Shown: positions 23,161 to 36,989 of the stretch, piece by piece
Layout: each line of letters begins with the position of its first letter
How positions within the stretch are numbered: the stretch's first letter is position 1
Source: Prinia subflava
Lineage: Eukaryota; Chordata; Aves; Passeriformes; Cisticolidae
Assembly (NCBI RefSeq): GCF_021018805.1
Contig: NC_086247.1
Span: forward strand, 137,247,602 to 137,311,601
DNA: 64,000 nt
Direction of reading: 5' to 3'
The notes under the pieces: generated by a model
Told to the model about the DNA's origin: nothing
The model's input: the letters and a program-made list of their open reading frames with translations, nothing else
Databases searched by the model: none
Translations under genes and position numbers: made by a program

Positions 23161-26100
23161 TAGAGCATGTCCTTCTACCAACATCGGACTTTACTATTCC
23201 TGTTTCTTTTTTTTTTGATCCTGAGGCCATATCAGGTTAAATTAAAATACACAAATTTCAGTCGAGATAACTAGACAATTTTGTTCTATCTTTTGAAAGT
23301 AGTTTCACTGTAGTCACCACTTGTGTAAGAAGCCTTACAAGGAGGTGCATTGGATCAGCTGGATATTAAGATTTGGATTCATAAAACACAGTCCAAAGAC
23401 TTTCAAGATCCATCTGCCAACACCAGGTTTAGGCACCCTGTATAATATGGGTGTTGTTGTACATCAAATATCCCATCTTTCTCCAAAAACATGTATTTTT
23501 GCAGGAAGGTTTTGCAGCAGCCAGATGATTGCTCAGGTGTAAAATCAGATATTCAGGTGCAGGGGACACAGAAAAGCAGCATTTGCACTTTGTAGATGCA
23601 GTTGCACTATACATGTGCGAGGCAATCCTGCCCAGCACGTGGACGTTCTGTGAAGCCACTGTTGGAAAGAATTCAGTCACCATTGTACCCACAATCTCCA
23701 TATGTCCATGAACAGCCCCAAAATGGATGTGCTACATGTCACGCTTGGCACGAGCCACTCAGCTCCTGTTCTGTAATCTGAGCTTTCATCTTTAAATTGA
23801 CTCTGCATTCTTGAGCGTTTTCGAAGTGTTGAGATCTACCTGGAGTGGAAAATATCCAGAGCCAGGACCAGAAGGAGGTGCAAATCACTCTTATTCCAAG
23901 GACATCAACTCTCCAGGCACAAATGACAACATGTATCTTCAACTTCAGTAGTCTTTTAACAAGGGATCAAACCAAACAAAGGGCACAAGAGTCTCAAGAA
24001 TTGATGTTGCAATAGACTCAGGATCAGACCCTACTACTCCTGAACTTGTGGTCAATTCTTTCCTTGCAGCATGATGCTTTTGCATCAGTTTAAGTGGCAC
24101 AGCTGTTGAATATTAGAAGGTAAAAATTAAGTCAATGGATGGGATGTGATGGAGCTGAAAGGACAGAACTGGCACGGGGGGTTGTCAGATGGGTGGGCTG
24201 GAGACAGACTACCATGTCTTGGAGTTTGATGGGACAGAAATGATACCTGTACAATGTACCTGGTTTAATTTGGGATGTGGAATAAACTGCTACAGGCTTC
24301 CTGTGGGGCTGAGACCTTACGGAGCCCTGCCAATCCATGAGAATAATCAGCAGCCTTGACTGCAGTCCCCATTCACACAGTCCCCTGGAGCAGAGAGCCT
24401 TTGCTCTCCAAAAACTTCATTATTTTTTGCAGACTTAAGTCATGATTTCTGAACCCTTAGTGTCAGCACTGCTGGGTGAGAGCAGATACAACCAGTCAAA
24501 CTAAACATATACTCAGTAAAATAGTGAACTAATTTTGGGTATTTGAGGGCAAGTAATTCCTTTCTGTTGCACTCACCCTGCCTGGTGGGAGGCAGTTCCT
24601 CTGCCTGCAGGCAAAAATGAGCCAATGAAAGCAAAATTAATAAAGGCTAAATTTTCACCATTAACATATCATTGATGTAATTCATTCAATTTACTTACTC
24701 TGTTGTTTTATTTTACTCAGGCCAGACTTCCCTCTTTTTTTCAACCTATTTTTAGCACAGCAGAAGTCATCTTGGATGCTGTGGCTATTTCCATAGCAAC
24801 AGGCTGTTCTAAATCTTGATTAGGATTTCTTGGCAGTGCTGTTCTCTCGATGTCTGCTTTTTGAACAAGGAAGCTTTAGTCAAGCACAAACCTTTAAAGA
24901 AGACATACACCAAGAAAACAACTGTAGGGAGATATAATTATTTTCTGGAAAAGAACACCAGAATTTAGTAGAATGTGTTTTTTATAGGATTTTTGAACAC
25001 AGAACTGTGAGATAACATATCCTAAACATACCACACAGTATGTGGTTCCAGAAGATGAGTAAAAACATCAGCCTCAGGAGAACTCTTGTTTCTTCATATT
25101 TAATCCACTTGCCCTTCCCCCAAATGGTGTCACAATGCTTTGTGTCTTTCTGTACAATGAATTTTGCAGCGTTCAGGTTCCTCTTTTGAGTCAGATGTGT
25201 TTTCACCAAGGCTATCTGGCTTCTAACCAGGGAGATGGACCACAGGGAGATGATATGCTTCTGAAGTCACTAAGCAGGCATTTAATTTTGTTTGTTTTCT
25301 CCCATCTCTACTTTTCTGAATACTGCAGCTTCTATGTGTTTAGATCACTGGAAGAACAGTTCTGAAAGGGGCTAGAGGAAGGATATATACTTGTTGTGTA
25401 TACTTGTAAAAAACTTGTGACTAAAGTTGCTGATGAACTGGCATGATCTCTGTAACACTGTGTAAATGTTTCAGGAGCTTTCAGATTAATCTAATTAATC
25501 CTAAGAAATAACAGAAGGAATAACAAAGCCCCAGTGCACTTTCTACAAACAGTAGCATAAAGGCCAGCAATTATTTCATTTGGTTATCTTATATAAGCAA
25601 TTTTTTTTTATTTATCCTAGCTGGTAAGTTAATATGAGCATGATGGTCCTCCAGATTCCAATCAGGTTTGTGCTGGCAGAGTAGAGCTGCAGAGCTGGGT
25701 CAGTTATAAAATACCACTTTTGACCTCTTTGTCAGGCTGAACACTGCAGGTTGACCTCACGGAAAGTCCCTCTTTGGTAAGTCTGATGATTGGTCTAAGT
25801 GTTCAAGCCTACCACAGATGGACAGAACATATAGATTTGCATCTCCCAGACAGACCTCAGTGGGACAGCAACTGCTACAGGATCCACTACTGCATGGTAA
25901 GACATTTGTCATTTTACTACTTTTTCAATCCTTTCTTATATTTGTATCTAAATAATTACTGTAAAATGTGGGAAAGTGTATTTATTGTTCAACACTTTTC
26001 TGACAAGAGTGGCAGTAGTGGCCAGATCACAACCACAGACAGCCCAGGGCCTTGCCCTGAGCAGTACCCAGCAGCTAGAGAGCAGTAAAAGCACAGGGCA

Positions 26101-29100
26101 AGCTTGGAACAAAGCCTTCCATCTCTACCATTCCACCTCTGACACTTCTTGAGAGAGAAATAAATATATATTTCATTTTTGTCAGTGGATTTTTCTTCAT
26201 GGAAATTGTCTCATTGGTCCTGTGGAAATGTCATTTAGAAGTCATAATTCTGCAGCAAGGAATAACAGTTTTACTCTACCTCATGAGTTAAAAGAACCCT
26301 TATTAGATTTGTTTTGGGCCTACAAATTTTTCCTCTGAAGTCCATCTACTCTTTCCTCACGGCTATGTTCACTTTGTCTAGGATATTTGTGCTGTTAGAG
26401 AGTAACCCTTTCCTTTATTATTTAGCAAATGCATTCTAGTGTAATTAATGGAAGTGGCACTATATCCATAACCATCCTATTTCCCCCCCTCTAAACTTCT
26501 CCCAGTTCCATTATGTTCCCTGAGGGTAGAAATCTGTGGACCAGAACTACCTAAACAAGAGAAATTCAAATACATCATGCTTTGCTACAGAGGAACAACC
26601 ATGTTTGCTGGTCTGTTCTCTGTTCTTTTCTTGTAATTCCACATGTTTGGTGCATTTCTTTGACTGCTGAACTTTGAGTTTGCAATTTTAATGTGGTACT
26701 TATAGCCCAGGTTTTTGCTTGTTAGGTCAAACAAGTTTCCATTGTGCTTTATATTTAGCTGAATTTGACTTAATTTCTTATTTCTTTTTCCCAGTCCATC
26801 ACCACTTTCAGGTTCTTCTACTGCTCTTAACAATCAGCTCTAGCTTTTTCTTTCTAAATAACTGTGTCATCAGCAGACCGCATCACCACCCTGCTCATTC
26901 CAGGTTATGATTATGCTGCACCATTCAGACCCCACTCTTAATTACCTCCACTGTTAAAACTGGTCACTTATTCTCTTTTTTGTACCTTGAAACCAATGAA
27001 CATGTTCAGGCCAGAGCCATCTTTCTTCCTCCCTTGCAGCTGAACTACTTTGACAAGCCCATTGTCCAGTAGTTGTCCAAGAATATTTGGGTGTCTAAAC
27101 ACATGACAGCATGTATGTTGATGATTGATGATCTACTGATGCTGTCTGGAAATTATCTGATCTTATCTTGATAAGTTGTGGCAGCTTGCTCTGTCCATAT
27201 TTACACCATAACTTTGCTCCCTGGTTCTTCATTACATTTTTGCACATGTATTTGTAACTTGTAATTTGTATTTGTCCAATGTCTCACAACCAAGACCTGG
27301 AGCACAGGTGGGTTGGGGCACGTGCCCTGCAAGAGCACTGAAGGTAAAACAACATGAGCATTGCCAGGGCTCTCATTTCACACCTTTCTCATTTTTGAAA
27401 GTGCTTCTAACTTGTGCTTTCATGAACAGTACGGATACAGTTCCTAACACACACTTGTTCATTGTTGACAGCTGGATAAGTTACTTAATGAATATGGCAA
27501 TTGTCATGTTGAAAAAAGGAAAAAGGTGTCCCGTTTGTAGACACCCTCACAGCCACCCCTGCAGACACCCTTACAGACAGCCCTGCAGCTTTGTATGCCC
27601 CAGCCTCCCCACAGCCACACACAGCCAAACAGGCAGCGTGTTTTAATATGGCAGGAGGGAAAACACAGACTGAAACAACAAAAAACCACTGCCAGTCAAG
27701 TCACCCTCCAAGCTGTTACACTTCCCTGAAATGGTGATGCTCTTACACAGCCTAGGGAGATTTTTAAATTGCTGTTTCTCACAATACCTTTATTTAGGAT
27801 GTGGATACCTGATAGCAGAGAGGGACAGACTGTGCTGATGGCAAAATGTGGGCTGTCCACTGGCAGCTGGGGAGAGACAGGACACAGAGTTTCAAGTTAA
27901 AAAGTACAGTCTTTATTTTCTTCTATTTTTAATGGCGAAAACAATTTGATGTTATATATAGTAAAAGACACTACAGTGTTATTTTGGTTTTCTGTCAACA
28001 CACATTCCCCCCACAAAATCTTTATTTTACAAAAACAGGAGGAAAAAATTCAGCCTTCTGTCACAGTTTTCTAACATTTTGTAGTCAGCTGCTTGAGCTT
28101 GAAATGTATATGTCAGCCCTTTTTTGAGCAGGGATTTCAGTATATCACAGCCAGTGTTTATATTCTTGTATTGGTCTATTTGGGGATAGAAAATCTACAT
28201 TGGCTATATGAAGTAAAAAGATATGTGGGAAGTAAATGAGTTCCTGTTCTTGCTGAATCATGCATAAGATAAGGTCACAACAAGACAAAATAGGATCACT
28301 TTCAGATAAAATATATGTAATAATATCAGTAGAGTTTTTCTTTAATTAAAGATATCTTCTAGAGGAATTAAGCAATGTTATGAAAGTGATTTCCAAATAT
28401 AGTTGCAAGATAACCTTTACTGCACTGCTTTTATGGCTATCAATTAAAATACACATGCCCATGAAATTTAATATGTCAGTGTTAATAGCTTTGTAAATCT
28501 TAATGTTCTTCCATCTGTAGTTCAAGAGGTAAATTCATGGCAAAAAAGAGGACATACTCCTTCCTGCAAGGGAGTATCTGGTACTCCACAGTCGTGCCTG
28601 GTGTAAACAAACATAAGCTTTTTACACATACTACGTACACATATGCATGCAAATACATAAAAACAAGTTTATCAAAATCTTGGTTCTCTTTTAAATGTGC
28701 TGCTCCCGTGATGCTCTTGTTGAATTAGAGGATGAATTCTGTTATTTGGAGGAATGTGATTTCAATACTCATCACATTTTCCTTTAGCCATAAGTTCAGC
28801 ATAAACTAGACAGACATGCATTCTTGATAGCTAGTCCACTGGAAACAAGACAGAGAAATTAATACAGAAATATATGTCATTATTTGCTTAGGTTTATATT
28901 CAAAAGACAGAGTCCTGAGCAAACCAAGCTATTGTTTTTGGAGGACTGCTCTGTGCCCAGAGAAGTTTTGATGGTTTTGATCCCAATTATATCCTTTTGC
29001 CTGCCCTGAGCATTTCAGCCCCTAGGGGTTAAGTGTGGCCTCTTAACCCCACACATTTCAGATGGGTCTGGCCTAAATCAGCCTTGCCAGAGCTGCTTTT

Positions 29101-29367
29101 GTCCATTGTGTTCACTGATAGAAGAGTCTCAGATGATGGTGTGCTCCTGTGCTTCCTTAATAAGTGCCCCTGTCTCAATTTACCCAAGGAAATCAGCATA
29201 AATTTTCCCAAACTGTCAAAACGTAATCCTAAAAAGGACCTCTTTGGCAAAACTTTAGGAAAATTCAGCATGTACCAGAAAATATGCTTTGTGAGGCAGA
29301 CACAATGTAGCAGGTTTAGCTATATTGTTTTGCTCCCCAGTAAACTTTTATTATTGTGTTATGGTAA
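23161..29367. other. Noncoding single-copy DNA
   Basis: No gene or repeat family is recognised. Visible details are a T-run near 23208-23217, a TTCCATAGCAACAGG word near 24790 resembling an RFX half-site, splice-donor-like words near 25774 and 25896, and a two-unit tandem repeat at 27538-27587. On the minus strand AATAAA words occur near 27912 and 28020 but no terminal exon is evident. Confidence 0.4.
27538..27587. repeat. Short tandem repeat, two units of about 24 bases
   Basis: Two imperfect copies of a unit reading roughly CAGACACCCTTACAGCCACC plus CCTG lie head to tail. The following CCCCAGCC and CACAGCC words continue the bias. A cysteine/glycine-rich minus-strand frame here is an artefact of the repeat. 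Confidence 0.65.
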
Positions 29368-29372
29368 CCTGG

Positions 29373-29961
29373 TGTGCAGGTTTGAGGTGGGGTGGAGTTA
29401 ATTTTCTTCACAGCAGCTGGTACAGGACTGTGTTTTAGATTTGTGCTGAACACAGAGTTGATAATAGAGAGATGTTTTTGTTATTGCTGAGCAGGGGTTA
29501 CACAGAGCCAAGGCCTTTTCTACTTTTTTCTATGGGCACATTGGCAAGGAAATTGGGGCTGAATGGGAAGATGGGAGGAGACACAGCTGGGACAGGTGAC
29601 CCACACTGACCAAAGGGATATTACAAACCATATGACATCATGCTCAGTACATAAAGCTGTCAGGAAGAAGGAGGGAGAGGGGGACATTTGAAATTATAGC
29701 ATTTTTGTTCCCAAGTAACCATTGCACATGATGGGGTCCTGCTGTCCTCGAGATGGCTGAACACTTGTCTGCCCATGGGAAGAAGTGAATTCATTCCTTG
29801 TTTTCTTTGTTTGTGTGCACAGGTTTTACTTTCCCTATTAAAGTGTCTTTATGCCAACCCCCGAGTTTTGTAGGTTTTACCCTTCCAATCCTCTCCCCAG
29901 TCGCTGGTGGGGGAGTGAGCGAGCAGCTGTGTGTGGGTGGTGGTGGGGTTAAACCACAACA
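29373..29961 (+). mobile_element. Solo ERV LTR with perfect 5-bp target duplication (ERVL-like)
   Basis: A 589-bp element starts TGTGCAGG and ends CCACAACA, the TG...CA form of LTRs. It is flanked by the exact 5-bp duplication CCTGG at 29368-29372 and 29962-29966. Internal wording matches a widespread avian LTR: GAGTTAATTTTCTTCACAG near the start, CTGACCAAAGGGATATTAC, CATATGACATCATGCTCAG, then a TATA-like CATAAAG at 29650-29656, CCAAGTAACCATTGCAC, an ATTAAA polyadenylation-type signal at 29837-29842, and a GGGGTTAAACCACAACA end. Promoter before polyA signal gives plus orientation. With no internal region it is a solo LTR, normally the product of recombination between the two LTRs of a provirus. 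A 5-bp duplication fits ERVL better than ERVK. It carries no gene. Confidence 0.88.
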
Positions 29962-29966
29962 CCTGG

Positions 29967-31189
29967 ATAGGACAATACAGCCTCTTTATGCTCAGTGATC
30001 CCATGCATTTAACTAATTTTGCTTTCAAAATGCTGGTGAGGACATTTGTTCTCCAAGACTTGTGTCATGGACATGCTATAGCCTCAATTAAAGCAATATA
30101 CAATATTCAACCATTATCAAACTTGTTTGAAGTTTGGTGAGCTGCTGAACATCACAGTCATAAATTTTATGGGAACATTTCTCCAGAATAATGCAGATAC
30201 CTCAGGTAAATGCTGCCACTGTTATGACAGAATCTTTAATACTTACAGAGCCTTAGCAGATTTATTACTAAGTTTTCTTCCCTCAAATCTTCTCAGTTTA
30301 CTGTATGTGACAAATATAAACCCAGAAGACTGACCCTTCATAAATGCCAAACAAATATAAAAACATTGCAGTGCTTTTTGCAAACATAGCAGTCACTCAT
30401 CTCCCAAGGCTGCAAGTTTTTGATTTAAGTTAATGCAGCCTTTCCTGCTTCCTGTTCTCTGTCTCCTTTGCCAGGTTTAGGATTGTGTCAAGCCCCAAGT
30501 GAGTGTGCTCTGCTTGTCCTACTCTCCAAAAATCATCTGCTTCACTTCAATGGGAACAGACTATTCGTCTTTCGTGCAGTTATCCTGCTTCCTTCAGAAG
30601 GTGCCTGGCACATCACAATATACCTTCACAGGCAATAGTGAACTAAGAGGATGTGACTTCTTTCATTTTACATGCTAAGCTCAGACCTCAGGTACTTTCT
30701 TTGGGTGTATGGTTTTCAGAGTTTCTCTCCAATTGTAAGAAATTACTTTCTACCAAACCAAAATCTCAGCAAATTATGTCCAGCCTTTAGTTTTATAGGA
30801 TACCCCAATTCAACAAAATGTTCACACCAAATTTAGTCCTAAAGTTGGTCCCCTTCAGTCTGATGGAAATGTAAAGTGCTGATGGAACATATTTCATAAT
30901 AAAACATGACACAAATCAACCTGTTCAGTGTCATGTTCGACTTCTGGATTCTGATCTCCCAGATGGCATTGATTACTCTGCATCTAGCAATTTAGTATAA
31001 ATCTTGCTGACATTCTGGGGTCTCCATAGATAGAGATATCAATGCTCTAATTTATTAGACTGACATTTTCTTCTGCTATGAAACAAAAAGCAAAGGAAGA
31101 ATTGAATGCCAGTGTTCATCAGAACAGTTATTTCTGATTCAGTCATTGACTATCCAGAGCATAAATATAGTTGCTTCATGTAGGAGCAA
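29967..31189. other. Noncoding single-copy DNA
   Basis: AT-rich DNA with short open frames only. No gene, RNA or repeat is recognised. Confidence 0.45.
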
Positions 31190-31480
31190 GATGTATTGCT
31201 TTTAGCTTTGCATTTAGGGAACAAATCATTCAAATCCCATTGCATTTAATTTTACCATAGGGAAAAACTTAATGTGACTTATGAATAAAATCATTATAAT
31301 CATGATTATTGAGCAAGATGAGAATAAAGTTTGCCAGGAAATGAGCAATTTAATTCCTTGGCTTCATATTCTATTTACTGAATAATAATGTCATTTGGAA
31401 AACAAATGAAGACTAAGAATAGCCTTGCTAAAGAGAAGACAAGAACTGCTATTTAGCAACATTTTCTTTCAGGTTGTTAT
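31190..31480. promoter_or_regulatory. Candidate conserved noncoding element D
   Basis: Unique AT-rich DNA with dense homeodomain- and POU-type wording (CTTTGCATTTAGGG near 31207, TAATCATGATTATTG near 31296, GCAATTTAATTCC near 31344) and no simple repeat. It is enhancer-like in texture; support is weak without alignment. Confidence 0.22.
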
Positions 31481-33459
31481 AAATAATAGTCCATATGTTT
31501 CAGCATTTCTAGTGTTGTAAATATTTTTCTTTTTACATAACTGACTTAAACCATATGTCCTAGAGATTAGCCAGATCCTGCTGTCATCTCCAAACTGATT
31601 AAGTCAAAGTCCATATCAGTATCACACTACTGGCCATGAGAATCACAAGATGTGATTTTTCCTCCTCCTTGAGGACCCAGTGCTGATTAGTATCAGAGTC
31701 AAGGCTTCTCCTGGACTGGGGCATTTCTTTGCTATGCTAGGGCCTGTGTGCCCACATCACCACTGTGGTTTGACCATGAGACTGCAGTTTAGGCAAATCA
31801 TCACCACCTATCATGCAGGGTAATCTGTGAGGCTGCAAAGTGTCTCCCTTTCGGGTGAAACAGAGCAGAAGCTGGGCTCTGCTAGAAACACCTCAGGTGC
31901 TTTGATCAGCCCTTGGTATTTGGAGACTGCCCAAAGTGGCCACCAGCCGTGGGCAGCGTGGAAATCTGGCCCTCAGCACCCACTGCTTCTGTTGTGCCAC
32001 TCTTTTGCCAACAAAGAGAGAAGTTATCTACTCATTCCTCATGTCAGGAAAATTATACTAGATGAGAAACTGAAGATATTTTGAGATGTAACTGGTAGGA
32101 GTCACAGAACTAACAGACCAGTCTATTGTAAGGGCAGGAAGAAACTGCTGTGCTTGATGTTGTATATTGCAAAGGAGAAGGATCCCTCACATCCTTAACA
32201 TCTGAACTAACCAGTCATAACACCTGCAAAAGCTGGAGGAAGCAGCACACATATTTCAAAAAGAAACCCAAGATTTTACATTTTCAGGTGGTGGCAGCAA
32301 GGACACTTTATATGGAAAGATTTGTTCCATGGCTTGTTACTCCCTCCACCTAAAAAAGGTTTGATTTCCAAACTGCTCAGTTTGCTGAGCTTCAGCTGCT
32401 CACTTTTGCATCTGTGCAGCAGTCAGCTCACCCTGGATTGCTGCAGGGCTGTTTTGTTGAGGCTGCCCCATCCATATCCAACCAATGCCTCGTCCAGCTC
32501 CTCTCCACAGCCCCCAGCCATGTTCGTACATGGGTTGTTGCTGCACTCCCATGGGGCGTTTGCTGTCCCTGCCACAAGCAACATGTGAGGTTTTTGAGGA
32601 GAAGGGAAGTAGTCTGAGGATTAAGCTCCTTTCCCTGAGCACCCTTGCAGCAAGAGCAAGGGCAATGCATTATCTCTGGAGGAGACTAACAATCCTTGAG
32701 GCACTGTTGGTCTAGACATCCTGACAAAAGCAGTGCATGTAGTAAAGAAATTTTTTTACAGGTGCTACCACCAAGTTCCGAGACGTGGGCATAGACTCAG
32801 ACCCATCTCAGCTTTGGAACTGAGCACTGTCTCTGTGAGGAGCTGCTGCCTAAAGTGAATAATCCCTCTGGACTCCATCATCAGCATCCACAGGTATTTA
32901 TAGTTTAAAGTAAAGGCCAGTTCTGTATCCAAGTGATTAAAAAACCCCAAAACATGAGTTCGACAATTGCATGTTATATTGGTTTAAAAAATTGTGTCTT
33001 ACTTGACATTTTCTCCCATAAGGTGGCCTTTGAATGAGGAGGGGGATATGGAGGGAGGACAGTGTCATTCTCATGCCCTGTCTTTCAAAACTTGTATCCA
33101 AATAAGGTTAAATTGCATAATCCCACCCAGGACAATTGCTTGGATTCTAATAAAACATGTAAATATGGTAAGGATTAAGATCCTCTTGTCAATAAAGAAC
33201 TTGAATCTTTAAAAGTTCACACTAAACCAGTGGGAATATCTCCTGACAAAGGCTTTCCAGTCTGGCAGGATGCCATGACTGTGGCTTTGCAGTGGAAATC
33301 AGGTGAAGAGACAAGATGCTGTTCTGCTGTTCTGTCTGCATCCTCCTGTACACATAATAATGTCAATTAGCTGAAGGGATTGCAAGGCTTTCACTGCTAC
33401 TGTGCACTCATTTCAGTTCTGCAGGCACATCTGGCAGGGTCACACCTCACTAACACTAA
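31481..33459. other. Noncoding single-copy DNA
   Basis: Open frames around 32320-32715 overlap on both strands in a moderately GC-rich patch and have no domain. No repeat is recognised. Confidence 0.42.
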
Positions 33460-33735
33460 ATGGTAGCATATAAATAGGTGAGAAACAAATGGAGGGAATA
33501 TTGTTAGCCAATATGAAACTGCATCAGTCATGTTAAGACAGTTTTAAATTAATAGCTATTACCATTTTAATTAGAAAGATGCATACCATTATTAGTATCT
33601 AGCCAAAAAATGTAAATAGTTCATCACCAGGAATATGCCATGCCAGTTGATTTTGTCTAGTATCACTGAATTAAGTCATAACTCTGAATTGCTTTAATGG
33701 GAAGTAGCCCCATTTTTGTAATATATTTGTATTTC
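33460..33735. promoter_or_regulatory. Candidate conserved noncoding element E
   Basis: A unique block with several TAAT-core sites close together (AAATTAATAGCTATTACC at 33546 onward, TTTTAATTAG shortly after) and no simple repeat. Homeodomain-rich wording suggests an enhancer, but AT-rich chance cannot be excluded. Confidence 0.22.
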
Positions 33736-36700
33736 AAGAGGTGGTTTTAATCCTTTTTATATGTTCGGGAGAATGTGGGATATTTTTTTTTTTCTGTTCT
33801 ATTGTATGTTGCAAAAAACCAAACATATTTGTCTTTTTATAAACAGGATTATGCTAATGCTGACCAAAGACTTTGTGAAACCAAAAAGTATACAGCAACT
33901 ATTTCAGCTCTTTTGTGAAAACTTAAAAAAATACAAAGCTCATGGGTCTCTACATCCAGTAGGTGCTGCTGAATTTCCACAGACTACAGACTATAGCTGA
34001 GAAATGAGCTCTTCCATGCAAGTAAGTTGCTTCCCAAATTCAGTATAACATTAGTGCCACTTAGCTGCTAGCAAGATTGAAACTCTTCAGTATCACTGGG
34101 ATCAGTGAACTGGCTCTTTATGAATGATTGTGTTTTACTAAATTATAAAGAAGCAATTTAAGCATAAGTTTGTCAGGGAAATGCATCAGAATTTTATGGT
34201 GGTGATGCCTGGCTTTGGGGGAGTCACATAGTTAAATCAGAGGAATAAACACACCTCAGCTGACTGTAAATGCAAAGCAGTGGAGTGCAATTGATAGCAA
34301 TTAGTCCAGTGGTGCTCCCTGCCCTTTACTTTTTTAGCTTTAACTGAAGTGCAGGTATCTCTACTGAAATGAATAACTTAAGGGTGTATTTATTGCTACT
34401 AATAACATATAATTGACAATTTTTATCTCTCAAGTGTTTGGAAAGATTAACTAAGTAATTTTCAGCACTTTCCATCATGCATAGCCAAAGTAACTTGAGT
34501 GATTTCTAGACTTAAGACAGAATTTGCATGTTTTTGAAAAACTTTGAGGGTCTGCAAGCAGCTCAGATTGATTTTTAGAGAAAACTGTATTAAGTAGGGT
34601 GATATTTCCATACACACTAGTTCCAGTTTGATTTTGGAAACTTTCTGTGTCTTTAGGAGGAACTTTCAGGACCCACAAAGACAAGATAAGCAATTGCCTG
34701 TGTTGGTGTGAGAGAGGCCATCACACAGCCATGGCTCTGCTGCCTGCTCTGGCTGCTGAGCCCTACAGCCCTGCATGGCAACTGCAAGGAGGGAAGATGT
34801 GAAGACTGGCAGAGAAGCAGATTCTTTCAAAAGATGTGATATTTTCCAGAAGCACTTCCTGCCCTCTTTCACATAGAAGCAGCAGCAGAGCAGTTGTGCT
34901 AAGGATCTTTCATTGTTCCTCTTTCCTAATTCTCAAACTCAGTCTTATCTTTATCCTCATTCTGTTGCTTCTCCAATACCTTCATAGCCCCTCCCCCTTA
35001 AATGCGGATTAAATAATTAAATTTGCCTGTACCAAGATTGTCAGCTATGGTGTATTTCATTCTAGATGCACCCTGTGCTTGTGTTAGCAAGACAGAGAAA
35101 TTGCATTCCACAAATAGATCTTTTTTGAGAAGAACACAGGCAGGGCAGCAGAAGGAACAAAATTCAGAAAATTTCAGAATAGAAATTGCATATTGGTGTA
35201 GGTTCAGAGTCTCCTGATTGTATACCAGAGTAAAGAGGCTGTGAGACATGAATCACACAATTCTGTCTTACCTCTTTGGTAGAACTAGATATTTCTAATG
35301 AAATACGAAGTGGAGAGAAAGAGATTTTTGCAAATAATGGAGCCATTCATTTCCCAAAGTGATCCAAAATTACTCAGTTGTATCCCATAGGATCTTCAAG
35401 TTTGGAGATACAAGGAGGGATGCACATAAGAAATTCCCATCTAAGGAAAGTACCTGTGGCTGGGCTGGAGCATTCATTAAAAAGGACAGGCAGGAGGGAT
35501 GCCAGAGAGGTTGAAACATGAGATAATTCTGGAGTATTTCCCCAGAACCTGGTTGAATTTCAAAGCAAGCTGAGTCAGCTGCCTTGTACACTGGCTGTGC
35601 TACCTTGATTGCAAGGATCTGTCACTGCTGCAGAGCACAGCTGTGACACCAAGGGAGGGACCTCTTCATTCAAGTGTGCATCTATAGAACACCAAAACCG
35701 AAGCAGGCAGATCTCTGCAGTGTGAAGCCAAACACACAGAAAAGGGGAAGGGCTGCACCAGGGCTACTGAACTGAACATCAGAGCACCACTGCCCTGCAC
35801 CAGGAAGTCACTGGTCCTGTGCCACTGTAATTAGGGAGTCCTGAAAGCCTCACACCTGCTTTGCTGCAGGATGTTCCCTTTGGTTCACAGTGAAACCAGC
35901 TTGTTTGGGTACACAGAAGGAAAAAGGAGTCTTGTGAGGGAGGAGAGCACAGAGCAGCTGAGGGAAGAGGTGTGACACTTTCTGGGTCAGTAGGAGAACA
36001 GACATGTTGTGGAAGTGAGCAAGGTTTGCTGCCATCCTCTGCATGGATCCAAGACCATAACAACTTTCAGAATACTCTCTAAAGGATTTATCACTAGCAA
36101 AGGAGTGATAACAGGAAACCCATTTCTTGCCTTTTTTTTGTCTTAAAAAGCATTTACATTTCCTCCACCCACACAGAAATGGAGTGAGAATGATGCTGTC
36201 ATCCACGGAGCCATGTGCCATTTTCAGTCATTTGTTTTTTGTCTAAGTGAATCTTCAAGTATTTTAAAGAGCAAGGAGGACAAAAGCACCTTTCACAAGG
36301 ATAATTATCTAATGCACCTGCATCAGAGGAGGGCCTCCTATTTGATTGCTTTAAAGAAGAAAAAGAATCCAGTGGCAAACAATGGAATTATAAATCTATT
36401 ATTTGGGAACACGCTATGACAATAAATCAATGGCCATGTCCCTCAGTTCCATTTTCAGCCTCTGTAAACTTCTCAGTACCCCTTAATTGGTTGGATTCTC
36501 TTATTGATTTTTACAGCTTGCCGGGGTCACTAAGGTTGTAGAGAAGCTGTCTCTCTCCTATGCCCCTCTGTGCTGCCACCCACTGTGTAATAGGCCTCCT
36601 GCTACCTTTTAGAATCCTAACTTGCTCTCTTTCAATATTTGAAACAAATTGTCAAAAATTAGCATTAAGTATATGCGGAACTCATTGTCTGTAAAATGCT

Positions 36701-36989
36701 TGATTTTAAAATCATTTTGAATGTAGTAACACATTGCAGAATATTTCTACTGGAATTTTAGGATGACTGAGTTTACTTACACATTTCAATATTTATGTCT
36801 GGAGGAGAGACAAATAAAAGGGGGAAAAACCAGACAAATAAAAAAAAAAAGGCATAATTATTCAGAACTCAGCAGCTGAATTACTGCTTACAGTAGATGT
36901 AGGATGATGTGCCTCCCCTCCATCATTGCTATCACCTGCAAGGGTTGCAAATAGTCATTATGAGGGTCTTTCATCTACAGAAGTGCTAA
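33736..36989. other. Noncoding single-copy DNA
   Basis: No repeat family or gene is recognised. Minus-strand open frames at 35779-36063 and 35850-36221 overlap in different frames and have no domain. A short A-run lies near 36840-36851. Confidence 0.42.

Noticed and set aside
27905..28030. Two minus-strand AATAAA words suggesting a 3' UTR end
   Set aside because: No upstream minus-strand coding exon is visible, and the surrounding DNA is simply AT-rich.
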